A DNA stretch of 7,467 bases from SM23-62 sp964575235 (GTDB taxonomy: Bacteria > Bacteroidota > Bacteroidia > Bacteroidales > SM23-62). Positions 5,399 through 7,467 of the stretch are shown piece by piece. The notes below the pieces were generated by a model. It made no database searches. It was not told where the DNA came from and saw only the letters and a program-made list of their open reading frames with translations. Where the stretch lies: positions 1 to 7,467 of the forward strand of contig CAZNQG010000137.1 in assembly GCA_964575235.1 (NCBI GenBank), in the 5' to 3' direction. The position numbers and the translations under genes were made by a program. The first letter of the stretch is position 1, and each line of letters opens with the position of its first letter.

Positions 5399-7467
5399 CT
5401 ATTCCTCTTTGCTGATATCTGAAAAGGGTCGGACACGACGCGCCCAGGGTATTAACAAGCCGAGTTGCTCCTTCATATCCGATAACGCAGTATCATCAAC
5501 CAAGCAGGTGATCGGATCATCACCGGATTCAAGTGTCCGCCTTCTGACATCCAACTGTTCGATTCGCCGGAAAATATCCTCGTCATTTATGACTACCAGA
5601 TGTCCGAAAGTGGATTCAATCCTTACCAGCCAGGGCCACCATCCGCGTAGCTTCTCCATTGCCTCATTCGCATCTTTACCCAGGGGAATAAGTTCGCTGC
5701 CGGAAAAGTGCAGGCAGAAACCGTGAATTTCTTCATAGTTCAATTGACCCGTTATCACCCCTTTGGCCATCACCAGCCTCAACTGCCGATCATCGGGATC
5801 GGGAGGAACCATCATGGAACACACCGGATCGATTGACTGGCGTATCATTTCCTTCCAGTCACGCACACCATACTGTTTGTGCCTGGAAATTAAGGGAGAC
5901 AGGGATATGCCGCCCCTTAACTGAACGACGGATAATGCCTCATAATTGTGATCGACTACAATCTCCCACCGGCCCGGTTTCGGATCAACCCTTTCCAAGA
6001 GACCCCGCACCCACTCGGTACAACTACTATCCGGCACGATTACGAGCTTGAAATAAGTAATCTCCTGTCCGTTTTCTCCTGCCGTCAGTATCCTGCCCTC
6101 CGACTGTTTTACAAGCTGCTGTACAAATGCTTCCTGTCGATGCGTTTTAGGATATATCCTCCGGAATTCATCGATCACATTTGCCTTTTCCCACTGTGGC
6201 GAGAAAGTTTTTTCATATAGATCCATGTAAACGTCTTCGATCTGCTCCGGCGTCTTACCCAGCAAAAAGCCCAGGGATTTGTGTTCTGACATGTAACGAG
6301 CGATCATATTGGAAATAAACTTCTGTTTCCCACCATGTTTTTTAACTTCTTGGTTAAATGTGGACTTCAGGTACTTCTTGTCCGCCAGATCAATACCGAT
6401 AGGAGTAGCAGGTATAGTGGAACGGTTGTTGCATCTTTGTGCCCGCTGACTGCAAGCGGCATAGACCTGCTGGAGGTTCTGATTAAGTATAGTCAGATCA
6501 GTCAAACGCTGATCGATCCATTCGATCAGATCGTCAAGCATTTGCACGGCAAAACTCAAGCTGCTGATCTGTAACCGGCATTCAAGATAAATCAGTCCTG
6601 AGTTTTTTAACAGATGTATTATCCTGCGGAGAAGAAACGGGTGAAAAAAACGCCATAATCCGGAGCGATTACGAAAGCGATCCAGTTCTTCAAAACAATT
6701 ATTGACCACCTCCTGATGAGGTTTACAAAACTGCTGGACTTGGTTGGTTTTATCGTGAGCGCATATACGCGATGCTTCCATAGTTTGTTTAATAATGTCC
6801 AGCAGAGACCTGATTTCGGAAAGACCGTCTGTCAGCGTTCCGGAACGGGTTTGGCCGCTCAATTTCCGCTTTATAACCGCTTCCAGGTCTTCAATTGTCT
6901 TTTGCTTGATCCTTTCGGCCTCCTTCTCCATAACCGGTTCGTAGGTGGCACTGATTTCAGAACTGTCGATGATATTGATGGATTCTACCAGTGCGTTGGC
7001 CTGTTCAAGGCCACTGGTTCCCTCGATTCGGTCACGGACATCCGCCCTCATTCGGGGAATCACGCTTTCGTCTTTGGACCCCGGCGGATTCAACAACCTG
7101 CTGGAAAGCTCGATATCCTCTTCGGATTCCACCACACCGTAATGATGGGCGAGCAAGAGAGCTTCTTTATCGGCCTTTGCAGTTGTATGCTTGATGAACA
7201 AAGATTCAACGACCATACTCACCGTTTTGTTGGTGAAGTACGATAGTACGGTTTTCCTGTCCAGGCGCAGGAAACTGACCGACATCGTAAAACCAGCCAT
7301 GGGATCGCCGTTATCCCCGTATTTGACGCCTTCCTCGTCATTGAGCCTTTCGTGTATTTTGTGGCTTGCCGGACTATCCCAAAGTTTGTTATGGTTCCAG
7401 GCTTCATGGGCCAGCAAGCGATTAAAGGAAGATATGCTGCCATGCCGGTTCTTGTTTGATTGCAAAT
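5399..7467 (-). CDS. Large protein, possibly tubulin-like (Tubulin_2-type) C-terminal part; 5' end outside window
   Basis: The frame is open to the right edge. The first full codon is TTG at 7465, and nothing marks it as a start, so treat the gene as 5'-truncated. About 688 residues are visible, numbered here from that codon. Residues 57-90 (MAGFTMSVSFLRLDRKTVLSYF onward) resemble the post-GTPase segment of bacterial Tubulin_2 proteins, 'fGm..L.ldr..v..Y...k', as does LRGGISLSPLISRHKQYGV near 516-533 ('GiPL..l..y..Y'). These are recalled patterns, not an alignment. Residues 160-345 are mostly long helices with coiled-coil character. The middle part has several Cys and the end (540-688) is mixed alpha/beta. 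Those proteins usually exceed 1000 residues, so the nucleotide-binding domain would lie outside the window. The TAG stop at 5399 is 6 bases from the E1 start, so the two are probably co-transcribed. Confidence 0.8.
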   Translation of the reverse strand, partial: LQSNKNRHGSISSFNRLLAHEAWNHNKLWDSPASHKIHERLNDEEGVKYGDNGDPMAGFTMSVSFLRLDRKTVLSYFTNKTVSMVVESLFIKHTTAKADKEALLLAHHYGVVESEEDIELSSRLLNPPGSKDESVIPRMRADVRDRIEGTSGLEQANALVESINIIDSSEISATYEPVMEKEAERIKQKTIEDLEAVIKRKLSGQTRSGTLTDGLSEIRSLLDIIKQTMEASRICAHDKTNQVQQFCKPHQEVVNNCFEELDRFRNRSGLWRFFHPFLLRRIIHLLKNSGLIYLECRLQISSLSFAVQMLDDLIEWIDQRLTDLTILNQNLQQVYAACSQRAQRCNNRSTIPATPIGIDLADKKYLKSTFNQEVKKHGGKQKFISNMIARYMSEHKSLGFLLGKTPEQIEDVYMDLYEKTFSPQWEKANVIDEFRRIYPKTHRQEAFVQQLVKQSEGRILTAGENGQEITYFKLVIVPDSSCTEWVRGLLERVDPKPGRWEIVVDHNYEALSVVQLRGGISLSPLISRHKQYGVRDWKEMIRQSIDPVCSMMVPPDPDDRQLRLVMAKGVITGQLNYEEIHGFCLHFSGSELIPLGKDANEAMEKLRGWWPWLVRIESTFGHLVVINDEDIFRRIEQLDVRRRTLESGDDPITCLVDDTALSDMKEQLGLLIPWARRVRPFSDISKEE

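Noticed and set aside
6716..7246. Plus-strand 176-codon frame
   Set aside because: It lies fully antisense to the large open 5399-7467 gene, has no family resemblance and no supporting SD or neighbours, so it is a shadow.

Overview
The window is a bacterial, single-strand gene cluster. Every supported gene lies on the minus strand, so transcription runs from position 7467 towards position 1. Genes are packed tightly, with ATGA overlaps, stop and start codons touching or a few bases apart, and Shine-Dalgarno (SD) motifs inside the preceding gene. This indicates one long operon whose promoter lies beyond the right edge. I found no rRNA, tRNA, CRISPR array, insertion sequence, terminator or attachment site. 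GC is moderate, about 45-50% in the outer parts and visibly higher in the ATPase block. A run of exactly 100 N (2104-2203) marks a scaffold gap of unknown true length, as in a draft or metagenome assembly. The taxon cannot be named beyond 'bacterium'.

Layout in transcription order: (1) 7467-5399, the C-terminal 689 or so residues of a large protein cut by the window edge, tentatively a bacterial tubulin-like (Tubulin_2-type) protein; (2) 5392-4475, an E1-like ThiF/MoeB-family adenylating enzyme; (3) 4449-4180, an 89-residue protein of unknown function; (4) 4110-3607, a small protein ending in a dense Cys/His array like a RING or treble-clef zinc module; (5) 3610-3347, an 87-residue membrane protein with about three helices; (6) 3345-2437, the Walker A half of a HerA/FtsK-like (DUF87-type) ATPase; (7) from 2440, the Walker B half of the same ATPase as a separate ORF that runs into the gap; (8) the gap; (9) 2103-1305, a C-terminal region emerging from the gap, probably the same gene as (7), with a PD-(D/E)XK-like domain whose key acidic residue looks replaced by Gln; (10) 1259-654, a protein with a four-Cys knuckle, a basic stretch and a long acidic proline-rich tail; (11) 641-1, an unrecognised protein whose reading frame stays open to the left edge.

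Taken together, an E1-like enzyme, a RING-like zinc protein, a small unknown protein, a membrane protein, a pumping-type ATPase with a nuclease-fold tail and a possible tubulin-like GTPase look like a multi-component accessory system, perhaps a ubiquitin-like modification or conflict/defence module. That functional reading is inference. No E2, JAB peptidase or clear ubiquitin-like modifier is visible here. The two most notable observations are the ATPase split exactly between Walker A and Walker B at a translationally coupled ATGA junction, and the E1 + RING-like pairing.
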